In this document: in pieces, positions 24,227 through 31,749 of the stretch
Position numbering within the stretch: position 1 is the stretch's first letter
Layout of the letters: each line of letters starts with the position of its first letter
From: Bacteroidota bacterium
GTDB taxonomy: Bacteria; Bacteroidota; Ignavibacteria; Ignavibacteriales; Ignavibacteriaceae
Assembly (NCBI GenBank): GCA_021796135.1
Contig: JAJYOQ010000001.1
Span: 1-48,338, forward strand
Length of the DNA stretch: 48,338 bases
Reading direction: 5' to 3'
Translations under genes and position numbers: made by a program
The notes under the pieces: generated by a model
Told to the model about the DNA's origin: nothing
The model's input: the letters and a program-made list of their open reading frames with translations, nothing else
Databases searched by the model: none

Positions 24227-26794
24227 ATGATTAGGAAAATAAAAATATTATTCGCTTTGTCACTTGTGTATTGCACTACATTAGTCGCAGCCCAAGTCGG
24301 CATGTCTATTCACGACTCGACATTTGTGCAGGGCACTGTTAATATTCCCGTTTATGTCGATAGCTCATTAACGGGATTAAATGTAACATCATTTAAATTG
24401 CAATTTACTTTTAGTCAATATTCTTTTGCCATTGATTCAGTAATTACAGGAGGCACAATTAGTCAGAGTTGGGGAAATGTTATTTACAATAAGAATTATC
24501 CCGGGCGATTAGATATAGCAGCCGGTGGCTCAACCCCGCTTAGCGGATCAGGTATTTTACTTTACATTAAAGTAGCAGCTTTAAACGGAGGTGGCTGGTT
24601 TTCCTTTACAGATACTCTGAATAATTATTTTAATGAAGGTTCCCCCAAAATGATATTAAATAATGGATATTTTAACATTTCTGCGCTTCCTTCAATTTCA
24701 ATTTATCCCTCATCAGGATTACTTACCGTTGGTGAAACCTTACAATTTCAGCCATCCGGAGGAAAATTACCTTACTCCTGGTCGGTAACAAATCCAACAG
24801 TAGCAAAAATAGATTCAAATGGATTGTTAACTGCTATAGGTATGGGCTTTACTAAAATCGTTGCAAAAGATTCCAGCGGTCTCATAGATACTATTTCGGG
24901 CAATGTTGAAGTTAGACCATTCAAACTAAGTATAGGAGACACATCTTTTTACCAGGGGCAAGCGGTCGAAATACCTATTTATACTTCAAATTTAAATGGA
25001 CTTAATGTTTCATCCGGTCAGTTTACTTTGTCATTTAACGGCGGAATTCTTTCTCCCATCAATATTATTACTTCCGGAACACTAACGCAAAACTTTGCAG
25101 CCCCATCGTTTAGTTATACTCCAGCCAACGGACAAATGAATTTTTCATTTGCCGGACATTCAAGTTTATCCGGAAGCGGAATTTTATTTTATATAAATTT
25201 TCAAATTACGAAAGTTAACGGCGGAGGAACCGGTCTTTCACTATCTAATATTTTATTTAATCAAAATCTTCCCGGGAATTCTTTACAGGGATATTTTAAT
25301 GTAATCAGCTTATCTACATTGTATATTTCACCTAATACTGCATCTCTTATTAGCGGAGATACTCTCAGATTTTCTGCATCAGGCGGAACTCCGCCTTATA
25401 GATATTTTGTAAGTGATTCTTCATTAGCATCAATAGATTCAACCGGATTGCTTCGAGCAATTAAGGGCGGTATTGTAACGGTCTCCGCAAAGGATGTTTT
25501 TGGCGGCTCAGGAATTTCCGGTAATATTAATTTATATGATACTAAATTATCAATTCCGGATACATCAATAAGCATTGGTTCAACATTTGATATTCCGGTC
25601 TCTGTAGGCAGCATGTCAAATACCTTTAATGTTTCTTCTTTGCAAACTACTCTAATCTTTGATTCTTCTGTTGTTAAGTTTGATCAAATTGTTACCACTG
25701 GAACACTAACAAACGGCTGGTCATATCAAATTAATAATGAAGGGAATAAAATAATATTGGCATCTGCAGGTTCTGCCAGCTTTAACAACGCCGGCGTTGT
25801 ATTCAAAATTCAGTTTACCATATCGGCAAACACTCAGATTAATAGATCAACATCGATTAGTCTGCAGCAATTTTTATTTAACGAAGGATTACCTATTACT
25901 GAAATAAAAAATGGAAGCATTATAGTTTCAAGCGGAATAATTCCTTCTGCGCCTTCTAATTTAAACGCAACAGCTAATGGATCCGGCATTATCAATTTAA
26001 TCTGGGTTGATAATTCTAATAATGAAATCGGCTTCAAAATAGAACGAAGTCTGGATACTTTAAGCGGATATTCTCTAATCCAGACTCTCTCCGCAAATTC
26101 AACTTCATATTCAGATACAGGATTAATTGATGGAACAAAATATTTTTATCGCATTTACTCATATAACGCTTCAGGCAATTCAGGATATTCAAATATAGCG
26201 TCATCAATTACTGCATTAATTGCTCCTACGAACCTAACGGTAACAGATTCATCCAAACCGACATTATCTTGGACAAATAATTCAACAAGCGCACAAGGAT
26301 TAATAATTGAAAGAAAAACAGCTAGCGGGAATTATGCTGTTATCGATACAGTAAATTCCACCATTTCTATGTTTGTTGACTCTTCCGTTACCGTTGGTTT
26401 AGACTATTTTTATCGGGTTAAGGCGTTCAATAATCTCGTTCAGTCATCTTATTCTAATGAAGTTTCAATTATGATAACAAAAATATTTAGTGGGTTAAAT
26501 AATATTATAGTTAAATTCGATTTGCTTCAAAATTATCCTAATCCATTTAATCCCTCCACGATAATTAAATATGATATACCAAAAACATCATTTGTAAGTA
26601 TAAAGATTTTTAATCTTCTTGGTAAAGAAGTTGCCACGATTGTGAATGAAGAAAAACTTCCGGGTGAATATTCTATTACATTCAATGCCGATAATATTTC
26701 GGGAAGTGGGAGAAATCTTTCAAGCGGTGTTTATTTTTATGAGATATCTGCAGGAAGTTTTTTTGAAACTAAAAAATTTGTTTTACTTAAATGA
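24227..26794 (+). CDS. Secreted scaffold-like protein: three cohesin-like domains, BIG2-like and FN3 domains, T9SS sorting tail
   Basis: An 855-residue exported protein with a Sec signal (1-22, ending LVAA). Modules by eye: cohesin-like 1 (~24-150), BIG2-like (~153-229, LTVGETLQF and AKIDSNGLLTAIG), cohesin-like 2 (~233-360), BIG2-like (~362-436), cohesin-like 3 (~438-568), FN3 (~572-665), FN3 (~667-750), T9SS type-A sorting domain (~762-855, QNYPNPFNPSTI, ending KKFVLLK). Each cohesin-like unit has the 'GLNV(T/S)S' or 'FNVSS' strand, 'SGSGIL(L/F)YI' or equivalent, and a late FNEG.P/FNQNLP-type motif. It lies 63 bases after a protein carrying a dockerin-like module, suggesting a docking partner. 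No catalytic domain is seen. Confidence 0.9.
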   Translation: MIRKIKILFALSLVYCTTLVAAQVGMSIHDSTFVQGTVNIPVYVDSSLTGLNVTSFKLQFTFSQYSFAIDSVITGGTISQSWGNVIYNKNYPGRLDIAAGGSTPLSGSGILLYIKVAALNGGGWFSFTDTLNNYFNEGSPKMILNNGYFNISALPSISIYPSSGLLTVGETLQFQPSGGKLPYSWSVTNPTVAKIDSNGLLTAIGMGFTKIVAKDSSGLIDTISGNVEVRPFKLSIGDTSFYQGQAVEIPIYTSNLNGLNVSSGQFTLSFNGGILSPINIITSGTLTQNFAAPSFSYTPANGQMNFSFAGHSSLSGSGILFYINFQITKVNGGGTGLSLSNILFNQNLPGNSLQGYFNVISLSTLYISPNTASLISGDTLRFSASGGTPPYRYFVSDSSLASIDSTGLLRAIKGGIVTVSAKDVFGGSGISGNINLYDTKLSIPDTSISIGSTFDIPVSVGSMSNTFNVSSLQTTLIFDSSVVKFDQIVTTGTLTNGWSYQINNEGNKIILASAGSASFNNAGVVFKIQFTISANTQINRSTSISLQQFLFNEGLPITEIKNGSIIVSSGIIPSAPSNLNATANGSGIINLIWVDNSNNEIGFKIERSLDTLSGYSLIQTLSANSTSYSDTGLIDGTKYFYRIYSYNASGNSGYSNIASSITALIAPTNLTVTDSSKPTLSWTNNSTSAQGLIIERKTASGNYAVIDTVNSTISMFVDSSVTVGLDYFYRVKAFNNLVQSSYSNEVSIMITKIFSGLNNIIVKFDLLQNYPNPFNPSTIIKYDIPKTSFVSIKIFNLLGKEVATIVNEEKLPGEYSITFNADNISGSGRNLSSGVYFYEISAGSFFETKKFVLLK

Positions 26795-26886
26795 AGTTTT
26801 TCATAATCTGAAAGGACTCTTTTCGAAGGCGAAATTGTAAATTGGAAGACTCCTGAATAAAAGGATATTATCTATGTAATATTTCC

Positions 26887-26914
26887 TATGACAAAGCTAC
26901 TTTTATTTGTCATA
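26887..26914. other. Inverted repeat followed by T-tract
   Basis: TATGACAAA (26887-26895), 10-base loop, TTTGTCATA (26906-26914), then TTTTTT. It is a 9-bp perfect stem between the scaffold-like gene (stop 26794) and the sensor kinase (ATG 26949). It could be a weak terminator of the surface-protein genes or an operator for the kinase gene; sequence alone does not decide. Confidence 0.5.
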
Positions 26915-26948
26915 TTTTTTATGCAAATTTTAGTAACAGTTATAAGAA

Positions 26949-29945
26949 ATGAAATTGCGGATTACACTTTTTATACTAACAGTTATTCTCTATTGCGGTA
27001 TTACTCAAAGCCAGATTTTGCCGTTTATTAACTATTCGTTAAAAGATGGCCTGGTTTCAGATAATATTCAGGCAATTTGCCAGGACTCAAAGGGATATAT
27101 ATGGATTGGGACTGGTGAAGGTATCAGCGCTTTTGACAGCAGGCAATTTCATAATTACTATTCAGACGATGGTCTTTCTTCAAACAGCATTACATCAATT
27201 GCCTCTGATAATAAAATTTTGGGTTCAATTTGGGTTGGTACTACTTCGGGTGTAGACAGATTTACAAATGGGAAATTTATTCGTTATGGTCAAAACCTGC
27301 CTTCTACCATGAAAAATATTAACTCCGTTTTTGTAGATAGAAATGATAATGTGTTTTGCGGAATCGACAGCGGATTTTACATAATTCAGAATGATAAAAT
27401 AAAATTAATAAATAATTATAAAATTGGTTCAGTTTATTCGTTTGCGCAATGTTCCGGTAATGAAATATTTGTAGCATCCGATATGGGACTTTTTTCTTAT
27501 AATTTAGCAGCAAATACATTAAAAAACATCGCCCTTCCAAATTTAAAAAACAGTAAAATCTTTTTGACCCTTGCTGATAAAGATAAAATATTATTTGCTG
27601 TATCTTCAAGCGGAATATTATACAGAATTTATAAAAGTGAAATTCGATATTTTAATGTTAAGTTTATACCAACTTCAATTGTTGAAGATGAATTTAATAA
27701 TCTATGGATAGGAGGAACTCATGGATTATATAAACTTAATAAAAATTTTTCCCCTTCAAGTTTACTTACAAAGTATACGGTCGATAATGGTCTAGCCCAA
27801 AATAATATCTCTTCACTTTATGTTGACAGGGAAAATATTTTATGGATTGGAACTTTGGTAAACGGTATATCGAAATTAACTTATCCGGAACTAGTTAAAT
27901 TTAAAGTTTCAAAACAGTATCATACTGCAAGCTGGGCTTATTCTGCTTGTGATGCAAATTCTCATTTCTGGATCTCTTTTACCGGATATGCTCTGGAAAT
28001 TTGGGCGGATAAGAATAAGGTATGGCATAAATATGTTCATAAGCTCGAGAATTACGATTCCAATCAATTGGCTTCTTTTTTTTGTTCTAATGGCATGAGA
28101 CTATTCGTTACGAATCCCTCCGGGATGATTTACGTATATGATATTATCCAAAATAATCCCCTTTCAAATATCCCTTCACAAATTAAATTGAAGGAAAAAA
28201 TTGATCTATCAAGCAGATTTAAGTTTTATGGGATTTATAAAACTTTAGTGGATGCTGATGGGAATCTATGGTGCAGTGCATTAAATCTTGGCGTAATTGT
28301 TATGGATAATACTAAACAAAGAAGAGTCATAAAAATTTATAAAAAGTCGGACGGACTTCCAGATAACTCAGTAAGAGAAATTTATCAGGATCATCAAGGT
28401 AATATGTGGTTTGGCGGCTATGATGGCGGTCTTTCCGTTTTTTCTATCGGGAAAATATCTGCCGACATTAAAAAAGAAAAAACAAACTCTAAAAATTATG
28501 TTAAACATTTTACCGTTAAAAATGGATTGCCTGATAATGGTGTCAGAGCAATAATTGAATATAATTTAAATGAAATTGTTATTGGGACAAGATATGGCGG
28601 AGTAGCTATATATGATAATGGTCATTTTAGAATATTGACAAAATCCAGCGGATTATATAGCAACGCTATTTGGAGTATTTTAAAATCCGCTAATGGCAAT
28701 ATCTGGTTAGGGACACAATCGGGAGTACAGGAATTAAATAAGGATTATCTTCCTACTTATAAATTATTTGAAGTACTTCCAAAGGTGCCTTATTATTCAA
28801 TTAGTTCTGCTCCCAATGGAGATCTTTGTTTCGCAAATCAGTCCGAAATTTTTATTTACAGAGAATTAAGAATACCCAATTACAATAAGAACCTGCCAAT
28901 ATATATAAATAATGTCCTTATTGACGGACAAAAAATTAAAGTTAATAAAAATTTAACTTTAAGAGATGATCAAAATACTATTACATTTGAATATATAGGA
29001 ATAATTAATCGGCACCAAAGAGACTTGAGTTATAAATATCGTCTAATAGGTCTTGATAAAAACTGGAATACTGTTACAACTAAAAATTCTCTTACCTATG
29101 CGGCTTTAAGACCCGGGGAATATACATTCCAGGTACTTGCAATGAGTGGTAATTATCTAAAGAGCAATTATCCTGCAGAAATTAGTTTTTATATTCTGTC
29201 CCCCTTTTATTTCCAATTATGGTTTATTTTATTAGCGGTGATTTTGGCAATTACGATAATTTACTTTATATCAAGAATTGGAGTCAGACAGCAGCTTGAA
29301 ATTGAAAAATTGAGAAATAAAATTGCATCTGACTTGCATGATGATATTGGATTAGGCTTAACAAAGATTGCAATATTATCTGAAAATGCACTTAATGACG
29401 GATTGAAAACTTATCATTCAAAGAATGAAAATTCTACTGAAATAGAGAACTTTTCCAGGAATAAATCTCTGGAGCGTGTCGGAAAGATTTCCAGATCACT
29501 TATAGATTCTATGGTTGATGTAATTTGGTCAATTGATCCGAAATTTGATACTGTACAAGATTTTATTTCCCATTTTAAAACATATGCTTATGAAGTCTGT
29601 GAAGCAAAGAATATTAAACTTAGCATTGCAACTAAAGGGATAGAAAATGTTAAAGTCAATTCTCAATGTAAAAGAAGTCTTCAATTAATTACCAAAGAAT
29701 CTTTAAATAATGCACTTAAATATTCTCAGTGTACAACTTTCAAAGTGTCATTGTCTATCGTAAATAAAAATTTAACTTTGATTCTGGAAGATAATGGTAT
29801 CGGATTCGATACAAGAGAATCAACCACAGGCAGAGGTTTGTCTGATATTTCTAAACAAGTTCGGGATTTAAAAGGAAGCTTCAAAATCACTTCATCAAAA
29901 GATGAAGGTACTAAATTAATTATCAATTTTTTGGTACAAAAATAA
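26949..29945 (+). CDS. Two-component sensor kinase with periplasmic beta-propeller and Y_Y_Y domain (HisKA_3 type)
   Basis: A 998-residue sensor. A signal segment (~1-21) leads into a large periplasmic region of two-component propeller repeats (~28-680), recognisable by recurring IWIGT/LWIGT/MWFGG/IWLGT strands and DGL..N.I or NGLPDN.VR segments. A Y_Y_Y domain (~690-755, ITFEYIGI, YKYRLIGLDKNWN, LRPGEYTFQVLA), one TM (~760-780), HisKA_3 with DLHDDIGLGLTKI (phospho-acceptor His797) and a HATPase (NNALKYSQ, DNGIGFD, GRGLSDI) follow. Such sensors in Bacteroidota typically read glycans or surface cues. Unlike hybrid versions it has no receiver or AraC output; instead the next gene is a matching NarL-type regulator. 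It follows the surface-protein genes on the same strand. Confidence 0.94.
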   Translation: MKLRITLFILTVILYCGITQSQILPFINYSLKDGLVSDNIQAICQDSKGYIWIGTGEGISAFDSRQFHNYYSDDGLSSNSITSIASDNKILGSIWVGTTSGVDRFTNGKFIRYGQNLPSTMKNINSVFVDRNDNVFCGIDSGFYIIQNDKIKLINNYKIGSVYSFAQCSGNEIFVASDMGLFSYNLAANTLKNIALPNLKNSKIFLTLADKDKILFAVSSSGILYRIYKSEIRYFNVKFIPTSIVEDEFNNLWIGGTHGLYKLNKNFSPSSLLTKYTVDNGLAQNNISSLYVDRENILWIGTLVNGISKLTYPELVKFKVSKQYHTASWAYSACDANSHFWISFTGYALEIWADKNKVWHKYVHKLENYDSNQLASFFCSNGMRLFVTNPSGMIYVYDIIQNNPLSNIPSQIKLKEKIDLSSRFKFYGIYKTLVDADGNLWCSALNLGVIVMDNTKQRRVIKIYKKSDGLPDNSVREIYQDHQGNMWFGGYDGGLSVFSIGKISADIKKEKTNSKNYVKHFTVKNGLPDNGVRAIIEYNLNEIVIGTRYGGVAIYDNGHFRILTKSSGLYSNAIWSILKSANGNIWLGTQSGVQELNKDYLPTYKLFEVLPKVPYYSISSAPNGDLCFANQSEIFIYRELRIPNYNKNLPIYINNVLIDGQKIKVNKNLTLRDDQNTITFEYIGIINRHQRDLSYKYRLIGLDKNWNTVTTKNSLTYAALRPGEYTFQVLAMSGNYLKSNYPAEISFYILSPFYFQLWFILLAVILAITIIYFISRIGVRQQLEIEKLRNKIASDLHDDIGLGLTKIAILSENALNDGLKTYHSKNENSTEIENFSRNKSLERVGKISRSLIDSMVDVIWSIDPKFDTVQDFISHFKTYAYEVCEAKNIKLSIATKGIENVKVNSQCKRSLQLITKESLNNALKYSQCTTFKVSLSIVNKNLTLILEDNGIGFDTRESTTGRGLSDISKQVRDLKGSFKITSSKDEGTKLIINFLVQK

Positions 29946-29946
29946 A

Positions 29947-29969
29947 CTATCCAAATGATTAGTTGAAAT
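29947..29969 (+). promoter_or_regulatory. Second copy of the 23-bp motif, upstream of the response regulator
   Basis: Starts right after the kinase stop codon and ends about 45 bases before the regulator's ATG. It differs at 4 of 23 positions from 18599-18621 (core GATTAGTTGA). Its placement before the regulator gene would suit autoregulation by the encoded regulator. Evidence is only the sequence match. Confidence 0.35.
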
Positions 29970-30014
29970 TAAAATTTTCCAGTGCTATTCTTGAGAAGAT
30001 TAATTATAAAAAAT

Positions 30015-30659
30015 ATGGAAGATAAATCAATAATACGAGTCGCAATTCTCGATGACGATAATGAATTCCAGGAAATCCTGTGTGACGTACTAAATAAATC
30101 AGAAGGTTTCAAATGTGTGGCTACTTACCACAATTGCAGGGAAGCATTAGAACAAATAGAAGAAGATCTCCCCGATATTCTATTGCTTGATATTGAAATG
30201 CCTGAAAAGTCCGGTATTGAAAGTTTGAGGGAAATTAAATCAGCATTTCCTGCAATTGTAATAATGATGCTGACTGTCTATTGCGATAGTGAAAAAATTT
30301 TCCAGTCTCTTCAAGGAGGAGCAGTAGGTTATTTGCTAAAAAAGACTCCAATAATTAAACTGCTTCAAGCTATTCGGGAAGCCCTTGAAGGGGGAGCTCC
30401 ATTCTCCGGAGAAGTTGCACGAAAAGTCCTACAATATTTTCAGATGCCCGAAAATCAATTAAATTCAACTTTTTTGTCCGATAGAGAAAAGCAAGTTTTA
30501 AATGAGCTGATTGAAGGACATGGCACAAAGGCAATTGCAGATAAACTTTTTGTCTCAATGCATACGGTTCGGTTTCATCTTCATAATATTTATAAAAAAC
30601 TTCACGTAAATTCCCGCGCTGAAGCAATTGCAAAAGCCCTAAAAAACAAGTTCGCATAA
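30015..30659 (+). CDS. NarL/FixJ-family response regulator
   Basis: DNA-binding partner of the preceding HisKA_3 kinase. The receiver domain (~7-122) has DDD acid pocket residues at 13-15, phospho-acceptor Asp59 (LLLDIEMPEKSG), the MLT switch residue and YLLKK near 107-110. The LuxR-type HTH (~150-213) shows LSDREKQVLNELIEGHGTKAIA-like text and VSMHTVRFHLHNIYKKL. I chose the ATG at 30015, giving 214 residues beginning MEDKSIIRVAIL, because the receiver strand starts right there. An upstream GTG at 29982 would add 11 residues not expected in the family. Expected targets are nearby surface-protein genes. Confidence 0.93.
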   Translation: MEDKSIIRVAILDDDNEFQEILCDVLNKSEGFKCVATYHNCREALEQIEEDLPDILLLDIEMPEKSGIESLREIKSAFPAIVIMMLTVYCDSEKIFQSLQGGAVGYLLKKTPIIKLLQAIREALEGGAPFSGEVARKVLQYFQMPENQLNSTFLSDREKQVLNELIEGHGTKAIADKLFVSMHTVRFHLHNIYKKLHVNSRAEAIAKALKNKFA

Positions 30660-30804
30660 TTCGGTTATAGTTAATTTAACATTTTTCATTTATTTATATG
30701 ACTATTAGTTAAAAGCTAATGTGATATAAGAAATAATCCATTAAGCCGCATCAATGCATTCTTAGAAGCAGTTCAAATTTTCTAATATCTATACAAATAT
30801 TATT

Positions 30805-31104
30805 TTATAAATGAATGAAATCCAATTTTCTTTTTTTTATTAGCAATTCTTCTTTTGATTCAACATTATTGGGGTCTATAATTATACAATCAGCAGGACA
30901 GACATCGACACACTGGGGTTTGTCATGAAATCCCACACACTCAGTGCATTTATCGGGGACAATAAAGAAATAATCGTCGCAAAGAGGTTCGTAAGATTTC
31001 TTATCTAATGACCATGAAGTTCCGCCTTCATATATTGCAGTATTTGGACAAACGGGTTCACACGCCATGCAATTAATGCATTTATTGGTTATTAAAAGAG
31101 CCAT
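30805..31104 (-). CDS. 2[4Fe-4S] ferredoxin (YfhL/Alvin type)
   Basis: Small cytoplasmic electron carrier of 99 residues. The first cluster motif is CINCMACEPVCP (CxxCxxCxxxCP). The second is CTECVGFHDKPQCVDVCP, with eight residues between the second and third Cys; this insertion is typical of the YfhL/Alvin-type ferredoxins, which have low potentials. A charged C-terminal tail (SKEELLIKKRKLDFI) also fits. It stands alone on the minus strand, facing the regulator gene tail to tail, so its redox partner is not evident. Confidence 0.93.
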   Translation of the reverse strand: MALLITNKCINCMACEPVCPNTAIYEGGTSWSLDKKSYEPLCDDYFFIVPDKCTECVGFHDKPQCVDVCPADCIIIDPNNVESKEELLIKKRKLDFIHL

Positions 31105-31175
31105 TGTATTTATTTATTCTTGTAAATATAATTTTTCCTTTTCTCTTTCCTCAGTGAACTTAAGCAAAACAAAAT

Positions 31176-31526
31176 TTATTTATGTTTTCGAATAATTTCT
31201 GCAAGTGCTGCGGCATTATTAAGTTTTAACTCTTTTGAAGAATAGAGAAATGTTAAAGTTTTTTTATCTTTTTCCAATTTTTTTATTTGCTCAAGAATTT
31301 CTTTTTTCTCTTTGAGTTCTTCGTTATACATTTCTTTAAATAAATTCCATTTTTTAGGATCATGAGAGTAAAATTTTCGCAGCTCATTGCTGGGCGCAAT
31401 TTCTTTTAACCATAAATCAATTTTGGCTTTTTCTTTTTTTAAGCCTCTTGCCCAAAGTCTGTCTACTAGAATTCTGAATCCGTCCCCGGCTGATGATTCC
31501 TCATATACACGTTTTATCTTAATCAA
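31176..31526 (-). CDS. DUF488 family protein
   Basis: A 116-residue soluble protein of the DUF488/YeaO family. Recognisable blocks are [24 protein letters not shown] (start of the conserved core), [22 protein letters not shown], and [22 protein letters not shown]. The biochemical role of the family is not settled. It is probably transcribed alone; 71 bases separate it from the ferredoxin gene downstream on the same strand. Length is normal for the family and no defect is seen. Confidence 0.9.
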   Translation of the reverse strand: MIKIKRVYEESSAGDGFRILVDRLWARGLKKEKAKIDLWLKEIAPSNELRKFYSHDPKKWNLFKEMYNEELKEKKEILEQIKKLEKDKKTLTFLYSSKELKLNNAAALAEIIRKHK

Positions 31527-31749
31527 AGTTCATTCCTAAAATTCTTCTTTAACGATTTTATTATTAAGAATTTTTACCCAATAATCTTACCGATAATTGA
31601 AATGGAATAATAATAGATGCAATTCTAACAAAATACAGTATTGGATGTCACAATTCTACATTGGATAAATTAGATATTATTGTATTTAGAATCGACTAAA
31701 CTTTACAATGCAGAATATAATAAAACTGCCTATAATTTGAGAAGTATTT

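Noticed and set aside
29982..30014. GTG start adding 11 residues to the response regulator
   Set aside because: The receiver domain begins at the ATG at 30015, and no ribosome site precedes the GTG.
30370..30657. 95-codon minus-strand frame opposite the response regulator
   Set aside because: Lies wholly within the HTH and receiver coding sequence of the regulator and has no family features.
30690..30730. ATTAG...CTAAT inverted repeat after the response regulator as a terminator
   Set aside because: Only a 5-bp AT-rich stem and no T-run.
31527..31749. Two ATTGGAT copies upstream of the CLC gene as a possible operator
   Set aside because: Only 7 bases each, in AT-rich DNA, with no symmetry or phasing; too weak.
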